Positions 54,224 to 63,118 of a stretch of DNA of 64,000 nucleotides are shown one piece after another. The stretch's first letter is position 1; each line of letters starts with the position of its first letter. The stretch comes from Pontibacterium sp049599735 (lineage in GTDB: Bacteria; Pseudomonadota; Gammaproteobacteria; Pseudomonadales; Balneatricaceae): NCBI GenBank assembly GCA_049599735.1, contig JBMYOX010000010.1, positions 8,049 through 72,048 on the forward strand. The letters are read 5' to 3'. A program made the translations under genes and the position numbers. The notes under the pieces were generated by a model that had not been told where the DNA came from, ran no database searches, and worked only from the letters and a program-made list of their open reading frames with translations.

Positions 54224-56125
54224 TCAGCGAATATCAGTGATGCCAAATATTTCCTGAGCCTCTGCAAGCACCATCAACTGCCACTTAATCCATACATGCT
54301 CACTATCCCCATAACTAACCTGCCTGAGGTCAAAACTATTAGAATTGAGGTAACTAAAAAGACCTTCTCTTTCTGCCTTTTGTAAGACCAAAAAATTGTC
54401 ATCATAGATTTTGGCGGTACTGGAGCCGAAGCCTGCCGGATCATCAAGCCACTGTGCGATAGGCATTGGAAAACCCACCTTAGGGCGGTGAACAAATTCA
54501 TGACTAAAGTATTTCTGAGCTAAACGCTTCAGGGGTTTCTTATGCATATGTTTATCCAGCAGCTGCTCATGAGGCAAACGAAGCGCATAATCAATCAAAT
54601 CATTGTCAAGGAACGGCAAACGGGCCTCAATGCTGGCACCCATGCTGGCCTTATCCTGCCGTTCTAACAGGAAATTGAGATAGGTCATATGGTCAACCAG
54701 AAGCAACTGCTTCATAAAGGGAAACTGCCCGATAGAATCCATATCAATCTGACTGATCATATTAGACTCAATCGGTCCGAAATACCGCTCAATGGTAAAA
54801 GGGGATATAAATGAATTCACATGGTCCAGCATTTTCTCCGTATCACCCGAATAATGTTTGGATAAATACATGCTGTAGACATAATTATGCTTCAGGCGGC
54901 TAAATACAAAGTTAAGATCGAAGAATTTAGACGGTAACAACTTACCCAGAGGGTTAGCTTTTTCATACTGTGCGGCTTTATTGTACTTACCATAACCTCC
55001 GAATAATTCATCTGCGCCCTCACCGGTTAAAAAGACACTGATATGCTCCCGGGCGTACTGACAAAGAAGAAAAATCGGAATGGCATTAGGTATATCCAGC
55101 ATACCATCAAAAAGATAGATCACATGCTGCAAAGAATCAGCCATACTTGTTTTATCAATTGCAAGCCGGTGATGATCAAACTGATATTTATCTGCAACAT
55201 AGTCAGAATATTTTTCTTCAGAGAACCCCTGATCCCGGGCATCCTTAAAGACAACACTGAAGGAACTGACTGGATTGCTGCTCTGTTCGCTCAGCTTAGC
55301 GGCAATCAGTGAAGAGTCCACACCCCCGCTCAGCTGAAGACCGATAGGCACATCCGATGCCATCCGCTTATGCATAGCTGCATCCATTAAGCCTGATACG
55401 GTGGTATCAATTTTATCAGCTGACGTTTCAGTAATCGCGTCCAGCCCCAGAGCGTGCTGCGCAAGGTTAAAGTGTTGCGTATCCGTAATATTATGAGCAG
55501 CATCAATGGAAATGTAGTGACCCTGGATAACCTTATTAACCCCATAAAAGATAGTTTTAGGGCTGTGACTGCCCCGGTAGGCCATCCAGTGCTTAATACC
55601 TTCATAGTCAAAAACACGTAATGACGAGTCATACTCCAGCAAAGATTTAGCTTCAGAAGCAAACACCAGGCTATGCTCTGTTTTAGCGTAATAAAGTGGT
55701 TTCTTGCCCCAGCGATCCTTTATAAGGTGTAACTGATTCGTTTTATGATCAAAAATTGCAGCACTGAAAAAGCCGTCCAGCTTACTTAAGAGCTTATCAA
55801 GCCCCCAGGTAACATAGCCATGTAACAGTACTTCACAATCAGAATCACCTTTGAAACGTTGCTCTCCAAGCTCCCGGCGCAAGGCTTTATCATTCCAAAC
55901 CTCACCATTAACGGCAACAACCACTTGATTATCAGGGTCTATAAAAGGTTGTCGCCCACGCTCACTCAGATCACGAATACTAAGACGCTGATGACCAATG
56001 TATACCCCTCCCTCATTATAGTCTGACCACTGATCCGGGCCCCTGTGATTCAATAAGTGTAAGGCACTCCTTGCCTTTTCTAAATTTACAGGAGAATGAG
56101 AATACACCCCAAAAATACCGCACAT
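54224..56125 (-). CDS. Asparagine synthase (glutamine-hydrolysing), AsnB family
   Basis: A 633-residue two-domain amidotransferase. The glutaminase domain starts MCGIFGVYSH with catalytic Cys2 and has LNHRGPDQWS and AVNGEVWNDKALR. The synthetase domain has GLQLSGGVDSSLIAAKLS and a complete C-terminal region (FLTGEGADELFGGYGKY, MGASIEARLPFLDNDLIDYAL). In EPS loci such proteins are thought to amidate uronic acids or similar sugars, rather than only to make asparagine. The frame extends to 56167, but the ATG at 56125 after AGGAAGG gives the required N-terminal cysteine. A striking 19-bp inverted repeat lies 15 bp upstream. Confidence 0.93.
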   Translation of the reverse strand: MCGIFGVYSHSPVNLEKARSALHLLNHRGPDQWSDYNEGGVYIGHQRLSIRDLSERGRQPFIDPDNQVVVAVNGEVWNDKALRRELGEQRFKGDSDCEVLLHGYVTWGLDKLLSKLDGFFSAAIFDHKTNQLHLIKDRWGKKPLYYAKTEHSLVFASEAKSLLEYDSSLRVFDYEGIKHWMAYRGSHSPKTIFYGVNKVIQGHYISIDAAHNITDTQHFNLAQHALGLDAITETSADKIDTTVSGLMDAAMHKRMASDVPIGLQLSGGVDSSLIAAKLSEQSSNPVSSFSVVFKDARDQGFSEEKYSDYVADKYQFDHHRLAIDKTSMADSLQHVIYLFDGMLDIPNAIPIFLLCQYAREHISVFLTGEGADELFGGYGKYNKAAQYEKANPLGKLLPSKFFDLNFVFSRLKHNYVYSMYLSKHYSGDTEKMLDHVNSFISPFTIERYFGPIESNMISQIDMDSIGQFPFMKQLLLVDHMTYLNFLLERQDKASMGASIEARLPFLDNDLIDYALRLPHEQLLDKHMHKKPLKRLAQKYFSHEFVHRPKVGFPMPIAQWLDDPAGFGSSTAKIYDDNFLVLQKAEREGLFSYLNSNSFDLRQVSYGDSEHVWIKWQLMVLAEAQEIFGITDIR

Positions 56126-56140
56126 AAAGCCTTCCTGCTT

Positions 56141-56186
56141 TACAAACAACATATATTGAATATCCACTCAATATATGTTGTTTGTA
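56141..56186. repeat. Perfect 19-bp inverted repeat just upstream of the asnB-type gene
   Basis: TACAAACAACATATATTGA and its exact reverse complement flank an 8-nt spacer (ATATCCAC). The repeat ends 15 bp before the ATG, next to the AGGAAGG ribosome-binding site. It has no T-tract and is AT-rich, so it is not a standard terminator. It could be an operator for a dimeric regulator or an RNA hairpin in the leader. Confidence 0.85.
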
Positions 56187-57132
56187 GTTATAATTAGATT
56201 TTAAATAAATACAGCCACCTGGTGAAAGACATTACAACAAGATGGTTAACTGCACCACAACTCAGAAAGCCACGCTAAAAATAATAAAACTCAATATTTT
56301 TATTCAACAAACCAGCTTTAACGTAACACCGGATTATCAGGCAATTAATCTATCTCCCTTGCCGATATAAAGATATAGCTATTGTAATTATTTGGTGTTT
56401 AAAATTATCAGACCTGAGCAACCCCTCCGAGATAAGCACCTGGATAACCTGCAACCAATTTCCGTTTATTACCCCAACAGGCACGGAAGAAAACCTTCCC
56501 TGCTCTTCGTCATCCCGGGGCGAGCCGGTAGGGCAAGGTTCGGCAATACAACCAAAAAGGAGGCTATGTTCGTGGATAATAGTATTTCAGGCCCTGCCTC
56601 AAGATCCCGTATTGCCAGTACCATCACAACACAGGGCGTGGTCACGAAGTTTTCTGATGCAAGCCAGAGAGGGTATATTCCTGCTTTTATGCCATAAGTC
56701 GACCTTCGCAATCCCTTGTATAACATATTGTATGTAGTCATATCATTGCACCAGACACCTTCGACCGCCCCCATGAAGGGATGTATATCTGTCAACGAAA
56801 GGTGGTTTCGCTCTTCCCCGCCCTCAATAACACTCCATCCCACAACGCTTCCGACAATGCTCCATGCTGATGAATACAGAACGCTTAGAAGGCATTGTTC
56901 TGACTGAATACACCGAACATTTTAATAAGAAACAATATCGATTTATTATTGGAATATCATCACAAGAGAGAAGCGCAGCCATAAGCAGCACCCGAAAAAA
57001 TTTAAAAAATAAGCGGCAACCTCAGCATATAATCAGGGCAACCGGTCGCGGATGCAGTCCGGTCACGGAGAGAGGGAGTACAACCAGCTTGCTTTATCAC
57101 CGGGTAAGCCAGTAATAACAGATTTCAGGCAA
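56187..57132. other. About 950-bp gap inside the EPS operon with no clear gene
   Basis: Between the asnB-type gene and the Wzy/ligase gene no convincing protein or RNA gene is seen. Short frames on both strands (for example 56469-56843 minus, 56864-57115 plus) lack known domains. The first about 200 bp are AT-rich, and the part after 56400 is more GC-balanced. The gap probably holds the promoter of the asnB-to-uxs genes and perhaps the remains of a lost gene. Confidence 0.55.
56566..56697 (+). CDS. Possible 43-codon small ORF (doubtful)
   Basis: The ATG at 56566 is preceded by AAAAAGGAGG at about 2 nt spacing and opens a 43-codon frame ending IPAFMP. It is the only frame in the gap with a strong Shine-Dalgarno-like sequence, but it runs against the operon and resembles no known family. 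Chance is a fair explanation. Confidence 0.15.
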   Translation: MFVDNSISGPASRSRIASTITTQGVVTKFSDASQRGYIPAFMP

Positions 57133-58629
57133 CTACGACTCTTTGGCTATCGGCTTCTGTGCCTGAGTCATTTTATCCATCGCCATCAGCACCCCAAACA
57201 TCAACCATAAGGGGTAGGATTGATACAAAGATCCAAAATCAACCTGGTTATGAACACACCAACTGAGAATGCCTCCCAGGCAGCCAATCGACATAACTTC
57301 TATTACTCCGCTTGAACGCTGAAAGACCTTAAAAGCAGTCCAAATCATAACGCCGAGTAGAGAAACAAAAAAAATGACACTCAGCACCCCCGTTTCAGCT
57401 AAGGTCAGCAAAAAAGTATTATGAACCGGATACAAATAATTACTTGCAATAGCTTCCATGGTACGGTCGTATTCAGCCATATAATAGGTGTAATGATTAA
57501 GTCCCACACCGGTAAGCGGGTTCTCTTTCATCATATTAATCGCTACATCCATCAGAGGCTGTCGAACATCTGCGGTACCATGATCATCAAGTAGCAGGCG
57601 ATCCCGGAAAGATTGTGACGCAGCAAACAAAGCACCAAATGAAAACACACTGCCGAGCCCAACTGTAGCTACACTGACAAAAACACTCTGCCCTCGCTTA
57701 GATTGCCACAGAACAAAACAAACAAAAAATGCGAACGCCAGGGAAATCCAGCCGCCCCTTGATGCGGTGAACAACTCAGCCAGAATAGCCAGGCCTATAC
57801 CCCCAGCCATCAGGAGTTTACGATAAAAGCGGGGTTCAGTGAGGGTTGCAAATGCCGCGATAACAATCAGCTGATTAATAAACATCGCCAGGGCGTTAGG
57901 CTGCCCGAACGTACCCGATACACGCGTTATAATCGTAGAACCCAGCTGGCTCTTAAGGGTCGCAGCGATTCCCATCCGCTCTGCCGTAAAAATCGCACCG
58001 ATAAACTTCTGCTCAATGGCAATCAGACCCTGTATTGCCATCACTGCCACTAACACATAAATCAGGCGCTGCAATGTTCGCTCTGAATTAAGATGCATGG
58101 CTATAAAATAAAATACCAAATACGCTTTGAGCTGCGCCCAGATCATACTAATTGCATAAAATGGATAAGGCACAAAAAACGTTGATATTATGTTGATAAT
58201 CAAAAGCGCTGCCATAAACCAAAGTAACGACGTCGGAAGCTGATACTCAACCCGAATCTTTTTGCGGTGCCGTCCCAAAAAACCTTCAATCAAGGCTTGA
58301 GCCATCAGCAGAATCATCAGTGTATCAGCCGCAGTAATACCAAACCCATTGGCTGATACAAAAAACGGAGGGTCATCTCTGTACAAAAAGTTAATATCGT
58401 ACAGCACCGGCATCATAAACGCGGCTGAGAGCAAATAAACATCTGGCAATTTAATTTCGAAGATGCTGAGCAGCAGTAAAAAAGTTCCTCCCCCCAAAAG
58501 CAGGAAGAATGCCATCGCCCATTTTGTATCAAAGTGTCCCAGCAGTATAACGAACACAGAGCCCAGCAAAAAGCCCACCCCAATCGGCAGTAACGAAGTC
58601 ATGAACAGGCTTTTATTATTCGCTCTCAT
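57133..58629 (-). CDS. O-antigen ligase/polymerase family membrane protein (Wzy_C)
   Basis: A polytopic protein of 498 residues with about twelve hydrophobic segments. The Wzy_C-type region has FTASRGGWISLAFAFFV and, after a large periplasmic loop (DHGTADVRQPLMDVAINMM), GVGLNHYTYY and the histidine block YPVHNTFLLTLAETG. In this cluster it is most likely the EPS polymerase (Wzy) rather than a ligase. The frame opens with TTG at 58638; the ATG at 58629 is preferred. It lies 36 bp downstream of the CpsD-like gene. Confidence 0.88.
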   Translation of the reverse strand: MRANNKSLFMTSLLPIGVGFLLGSVFVILLGHFDTKWAMAFFLLLGGGTFLLLLSIFEIKLPDVYLLSAAFMMPVLYDINFLYRDDPPFFVSANGFGITAADTLMILLMAQALIEGFLGRHRKKIRVEYQLPTSLLWFMAALLIINIISTFFVPYPFYAISMIWAQLKAYLVFYFIAMHLNSERTLQRLIYVLVAVMAIQGLIAIEQKFIGAIFTAERMGIAATLKSQLGSTIITRVSGTFGQPNALAMFINQLIVIAAFATLTEPRFYRKLLMAGGIGLAILAELFTASRGGWISLAFAFFVCFVLWQSKRGQSVFVSVATVGLGSVFSFGALFAASQSFRDRLLLDDHGTADVRQPLMDVAINMMKENPLTGVGLNHYTYYMAEYDRTMEAIASNYLYPVHNTFLLTLAETGVLSVIFFVSLLGVMIWTAFKVFQRSSGVIEVMSIGCLGGILSWCVHNQVDFGSLYQSYPLWLMFGVLMAMDKMTQAQKPIAKES

Positions 58630-58665
58630 GTATACCAACCAGGGCGAAACACACTAAAAATGTGT

Positions 58666-59478
58666 TTAAAGGAAACGGAGTAAACGTTTAGGTAGCGGGT
58701 ATTTACGGTAATTCAGCACAAGACCCACAAGATTTATTCCCATTTGAGCCATATCTTCTTCTATAGCATTTAATGCCGGTACACGTGTAACTCCGCTACT
58801 GGCCACTAACACCACCGCATCCGCAATTCGACCCAGCGAGTCACTAAGGGGGGTCTGATTAAAAGGAGGAGCGTCAAAAAGGATCCAGTCATAATGCTCA
58901 CGGGCAGCCTGGATAAAGTCACGCAGCTGGGTTGATACCTGAACCATGCCCGAATGATCATCAGTCACGCCTACGATTATTCGCGTTACTTCCTGCTGGC
59001 AGTGGCTCTCTATAAAACCGGATACATCCTGCCCGGCACTCAGGGCACTATACAATGTATCAGGATTTCTCACCGGATCTTTACAAAATGAAAAATCAAG
59101 AATGAGCACTCGATGCTGTCGACCTTCGAAGGAAAGGAGCGTTGCAATGGATTCAGCTACGGTTGTTGTGCCTACTTGAGGAGACATTCCGGAAAACAGA
59201 ACCACACCCCCTTCGCCTCCCTCAGCACCCATAGCCACAACAAGGTTAGTAGCGACTTTCCTTAAATCCCTGTTCCATTTTTCGCCCGTGTTAGGAGGAT
59301 TATTAAGAGGTTTGCCAATATATTTAACCGGCTCAGCGGGCATTGCTGTCCCGTCAGCGCCAGTGCAAGCCGGGTGCTCTTCTTCTGCAGGAAGCCCTTT
59401 ATCATTATTAGCTAATTCTGCATCAGCACTCCCGGCTTCCTGCTGGGCACCATACAATGCTTCAAAAATTTTGCCCAT
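58666..59478 (-). CDS. CpsD/CapB-type BY-kinase homologue with a degenerate P-loop
   Basis: A 270-residue cytoplasmic P-loop protein that would partner the Wzz-type protein. The fold is clear: FSGMSPQVGTTTVAESIATL in the Walker A position, VLILDFSF for Walker A', and YDWILFDAPPFNQTPLSDSL for Walker B. However, the Walker A lysine is replaced by Thr104 (codon ACA) and the second aspartate of Walker A' is serine (Ser130). The C-terminus (LNYRKYPLPKRLLRFL) has only two tyrosines rather than a tyrosine cluster. It may bind but not hydrolyse ATP, or act as a structural pseudokinase. The ATG at 59478 with GAGG upstream is chosen. Confidence 0.85.
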   Translation of the reverse strand: MGKIFEALYGAQQEAGSADAELANNDKGLPAEEEHPACTGADGTAMPAEPVKYIGKPLNNPPNTGEKWNRDLRKVATNLVVAMGAEGGEGGVVLFSGMSPQVGTTTVAESIATLLSFEGRQHRVLILDFSFCKDPVRNPDTLYSALSAGQDVSGFIESHCQQEVTRIIVGVTDDHSGMVQVSTQLRDFIQAAREHYDWILFDAPPFNQTPLSDSLGRIADAVVLVASSGVTRVPALNAIEEDMAQMGINLVGLVLNYRKYPLPKRLLRFL

Positions 59479-59543
59479 CTTCAACCTCAAAGCTATTAAT
59501 AATTATTGCTGCAGGTACAGCTAAATGCGTTTGATTGATAAAG

Positions 59544-60944
59544 TTAAACCGCATCCAATGTACCTAAAAGACGTAAACGGGTACGCAGATGAACATCAGC
59601 TGGGTTTCTCACCGTTTGATTCGTCGAATATGCAATAATCGAAGCGGCAATAGCTACAATCAGCGCTAATGGTATTGAGGCGACCATAATCAAACTGCGC
59701 CGTGGAAACCAGGGTGATACCGGCTCTTGCGGCCGACTCGCTACAGAAACGTTAGCAAACAAGGAGCGATCTTTTTCTGAGCTGATTCGGGCCCCTTCTC
59801 TTTTTCCTGCATATAAGCGGTAGTTCTCTTTCGCAAGATCAAGCTCAAACTCCATTCGCTGAAGAAGTACGGCATCAGAGCTGACTTGCCCAAGAGTGGT
59901 TCGTGATTTACCTATTTGCTCATCAATAGATGTAATTTCTTCCTGCAGCGCCTGCTGCTCAGATAACAGGCCACCTATAACATCCCGAATATAATCTGAG
60001 ATTTGAGCTTTCATATTGTTGTATTGCAGCTCAGCATCAAGAACTGGCTTAGCCCCCGGCTGAAAATCGCTGCGGGCTCGCTGTACGTTGATGATCAGCT
60101 GCGTCAGAGAGCGTTCCATTTCCACAACCGCCGGATAACTTTCCCTGACCACCTGTGGCAGTCCTGAAAGGCCTTCTCTTCCTACTGTTTTAGCCGCAAC
60201 TTTTAACTGCTCTATCCGCTGAGCTGCGGCTCGCATACCGCCAACGAGCCTGGCTTTACGAATTTCCAAATCTCTGATCACATTCAGACTGTTGTTTGCC
60301 TGGAGTGCAGGGTTCGAAAGCCGAAGTCTCTTCCGTGTATCTGCCAGCTGGTCAGTGAGATCCAGATATTTACGCTCATAAAGCTCTGCCTGCTGATCAA
60401 AGAAGCTTAAACTCCCGCTGGATGCCTGATTCACCTTAATATGGTAACTAATATAAGTATCAAGCAAGGTATTTAACTGGGCCGTGATTGCTTCCGGATT
60501 CTCGCCTTTAAACTCCACCGCAATAATATTCGACAGAGACAAGGGCTCAGCAGTCAGAGAGCCCATCATCATGGCAGTCTGAACTAACAGATCCTTTTCA
60601 TCTCCGTCATCTGCAAGCCCATGCTTGCGAACCACATCACTGACCACTTCAAAAGAGGTCAAAAGATATACCACCGTATTAAGCGTTTGCTGATCTACCT
60701 TCTCAAGTAAACTCATACCTGAATTACCCGTATCGAAGGAAAGCGGCTTTTCAATACGCGGTTTGACGATCAGCCTGCCGGAAACTTTGTATACCGGTGT
60801 ACTCAGCAAGGCAACAAGTAACGCTCCGACAATCACGCCAACAAAGGAGAGTACGAATGTTTTTCGAGTGTAGAAAAAAATCGATACAATATCACGCGAT
60901 GTACGCCCGAAATTTTCACGACGCTGGTAATTGCTGGCAACCAT
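59544..60944 (-). CDS. Wzz/GNVR-type polysaccharide chain-length determinant
   Basis: A 466-residue inner-membrane protein. TM1 is near residues 32-52 (FVLSFVGVIVGALLVALLS), followed by the Wzz fold (YKVSGRLIVKPRI), a periplasmic coiled coil (about 170-385), the GNVR-region equivalent ANVSVASRPQEPVSPWFPRR and TM2 (SLIMVASIPLALIVAIAASI). The C-terminal tail is short. It is of the two-component type, with the kinase-like partner encoded next door. It sets polymer length and couples to Wza. Confidence 0.92.
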   Translation of the reverse strand: MVASNYQRRENFGRTSRDIVSIFFYTRKTFVLSFVGVIVGALLVALLSTPVYKVSGRLIVKPRIEKPLSFDTGNSGMSLLEKVDQQTLNTVVYLLTSFEVVSDVVRKHGLADDGDEKDLLVQTAMMMGSLTAEPLSLSNIIAVEFKGENPEAITAQLNTLLDTYISYHIKVNQASSGSLSFFDQQAELYERKYLDLTDQLADTRKRLRLSNPALQANNSLNVIRDLEIRKARLVGGMRAAAQRIEQLKVAAKTVGREGLSGLPQVVRESYPAVVEMERSLTQLIINVQRARSDFQPGAKPVLDAELQYNNMKAQISDYIRDVIGGLLSEQQALQEEITSIDEQIGKSRTTLGQVSSDAVLLQRMEFELDLAKENYRLYAGKREGARISSEKDRSLFANVSVASRPQEPVSPWFPRRSLIMVASIPLALIVAIAASIIAYSTNQTVRNPADVHLRTRLRLLGTLDAV

Positions 60945-60975
60945 AGCAAATCTCTTAAAATACCATTAAATAGTT

Positions 60976-62010
60976 TTATTCCACATAGTCAACATCGTCA
61001 CTCAAAGAGTAACTGAAACTCAGGTTAACCGGAATCATCCGACGAATACTCTCCCCTATAAGAGCGGCGCGCCCCAGGCGGGTTGTCGGAACAAAAATAA
61101 CATCAGACTGCTTCACAAAAAGATCATTTCCAATATTGCCATTACCCAGCACAGAGGCCAGATCAACAATACGCCCTACAGGACGATTAAATTCGTCTCT
61201 GGAAATCAGCAAAGTGCTGTCGGTCTGGCCGAATTGGGCAAAACCACCGGCCATACCAATCGTTTGTAATATAGAAGTAGGCCCCTGCAATTGATAAAGT
61301 CCGGGCTTACGCACGGCACCGAATACGTAAACCCGGTTCCCCGTCACTTCGAGCAGGGTCGAAGAGGTAAACATGCCGGGTACCACAGGCTTATAGGCGT
61401 CGTTAATTGCTTTTGCTGCCTGATCAATGGTTAAACCGGCCAGGCGCATTCCTGAAAGCAAAGGCAAATTCACTCTACCATCAGGCTGAACCAGAGCGAG
61501 GCGGCTTTGGCCTCGCGCAGCCGTACGTATTGCCTCTTTAAGCTCACGAATTCGGGCACCGTAACGAACAAGCGACACTGTCGCTCCCGGGCGTGTAAGA
61601 AAGTCAGCGTAGGTATTATTGATCTGAGCAGCCAGTTGCATCGGGGTAAGGCCGGCTGCCATCAGATCGCCTTTATAGGGCAACGTCAGCCTGCCATCAG
61701 GCCTCACGTTTAATGTCCTGTCCAGTTGCGAATAATGAAAAAACTCCACCCGTACCTGGTCGCCTATAGCAATCAGATATTGATCCTTCTGATCAATATC
61801 AACATGATAAGTCACTTCCAGGCTGTCACCTGGCGAAATCAGGTAACCCGCATCGTAATAAGACAGTTTTTGTTCCTGATAAATTTGCTTACTATCATCT
61901 ATGATCGCAGCCTTATGAGGGACATAACAGCCCGTCAGCACTACAGATAACACTGCATACAAAAGCACCAGGAGGTTTTTTGCTTTTTTGAGTTTTTTGA
62001 TGCGAACCAT
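60976..62010 (-). CDS. Wza-type polysaccharide export lipoprotein
   Basis: A 344-residue outer-membrane export protein with a lipoprotein signal (LLYAVLSVVLTGC). Two tandem poly-export-like units read VRPDGRLTLPYKGDLMAAGL and VQPDGRVNLPLLSGMRLAGL, and the second half carries SLBB-type segments (VYVFGAVRKPGLYQLQGPTS). The ATG at 62010 (MVRIKKLKKAKN) is chosen over the frame start at 62055 because it gives a proper lipoprotein signal. It starts 154 bp after the OmpA-like gene. Confidence 0.9.
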   Translation of the reverse strand: MVRIKKLKKAKNLLVLLYAVLSVVLTGCYVPHKAAIIDDSKQIYQEQKLSYYDAGYLISPGDSLEVTYHVDIDQKDQYLIAIGDQVRVEFFHYSQLDRTLNVRPDGRLTLPYKGDLMAAGLTPMQLAAQINNTYADFLTRPGATVSLVRYGARIRELKEAIRTAARGQSRLALVQPDGRVNLPLLSGMRLAGLTIDQAAKAINDAYKPVVPGMFTSSTLLEVTGNRVYVFGAVRKPGLYQLQGPTSILQTIGMAGGFAQFGQTDSTLLISRDEFNRPVGRIVDLASVLGNGNIGNDLFVKQSDVIFVPTTRLGRAALIGESIRRMIPVNLSFSYSLSDDVDYVE

Positions 62011-62164
62011 CCTACGGGACTCCCGCCAGCGCATGGGGCACATACCCCTTATCAAATTCAGAACCGGCTGTCTTGCATTAAACTTAAGCCCAAACAGAGC
62101 CAGGCTCTCTTAAATTCAGCATGCATAAAGCACGTACTAACGCCTTACCTTGCCAGGCATATCA

Positions 62165-63118
62165 TTACTTAAACTCAATTTCTACACGACGATTCTGCGC
62201 ATGCCTGACACCATCACCCGTTGATATCAGTTGTTTCTCTTCGCCATAATGCGAACCATCAATCATTTCCGCAGAGATACCGCCAAGACGAAGCGCATCC
62301 ATAACAGCGAGAACACGCCGTTTTGAAAGCCCCTCATTATAAGTTTTGCTTCCGGAGGAGTCCGTATGTCCGGATATAATAATTTCCTCAGGCTCAGACC
62401 TTGCCGCATCTGCTGCTGCCTCTCGTATCACGGTCAATGCTGATACTGTCAGGTCAGAGCTTTTGAGATCAAAGTAAACAATATAAGGTTCATTGTATGC
62501 GGGCAGATTTCTCTTCTTCACCTGAGTTTTCGCAACAGGCGCAGACACTGGAATTTCCTTTTCAGGTGACGAAGAGGCGATGGTTTGATCAACGCAGGCA
62601 CTGGCTTTTTTAGTTCCCAATACAGATTCAATCTGACTGATAGATGCAAAAAAACCACTCTTGCATTCTTCTATATGGTGAGGTTGAATGTCTTCTTCCT
62701 GCTGTTCCATCCAGCAATCAAACATAACCTGAGCATGAGCAGCCTCTCTCGGCACTTTAACAGAGCCTCCACGATAGAAAGCCTCATCAAGACGATTGCG
62801 GGCCTGTGTCAGTTCTTCTATAGCAAAAACAGGGATATCTCTATTTTCCAGCAGTTCAGGCACAACAAGCCGACCCGCCGCTGAACGCTCTGCACGCTCA
62901 AGATACCAGTCGGAATCAGCAAAATCATGTTCGCGATCTTCCCGACTGGCGTGTTGATGATACCCTTCGCTCAGGTAGCGTTCAAACAAAGTCCCGGCTT
63001 TTGAGGGCTTATTTGGAGCAGTGTCTTTAACACCCCCGGCTTCCTGCTGAAGAGAGCTGCATGCCGCAAGAAATACAACAACAGGAACCAATGTAACCAG
63101 TTTAAATCTATTATTCAC
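62165..63118 (-). CDS. OmpA-family lipoprotein at the head of the EPS operon
   Basis: A 317-residue lipoprotein (signal LVTLVPVVVFLAAC). A charged helical region (about 50-190) with a DUF4398-like feel is followed by a C-terminal OmpA peptidoglycan-binding domain (about 210-317). Its blocks are YFDLKSSDLTVSALTVI, IIISGHTDSSGSKTYNEGLS and NRRVEIEFK. The frame extends to 63157, but the GTG at 63118 follows GGGGG and gives the signal peptide directly. It may anchor the exporter to the cell wall, a role inferred from position and domain. Confidence 0.83.
   Translation of the reverse strand: MNNRFKLVTLVPVVVFLAACSSLQQEAGGVKDTAPNKPSKAGTLFERYLSEGYHQHASREDREHDFADSDWYLERAERSAAGRLVVPELLENRDIPVFAIEELTQARNRLDEAFYRGGSVKVPREAAHAQVMFDCWMEQQEEDIQPHHIEECKSGFFASISQIESVLGTKKASACVDQTIASSSPEKEIPVSAPVAKTQVKKRNLPAYNEPYIVYFDLKSSDLTVSALTVIREAAADAARSEPEEIIISGHTDSSGSKTYNEGLSKRRVLAVMDALRLGGISAEMIDGSHYGEEKQLISTGDGVRHAQNRRVEIEFK

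Noticed and set aside
56469..56843. 124-codon minus-strand frame in the EPS operon gap
   Set aside because: It resembles no known family and has no convincing start; kept only as part of the gap description.
39145..63118. Exosortase/PEP-CTERM system suggested by the AAA ATPase, FemAB-like protein, deacetylase and AsnB-type genes
   Set aside because: No exosortase gene and no PEP-CTERM-like tail were found; the secreted protein at 53505-54014 ends without a sorting motif.
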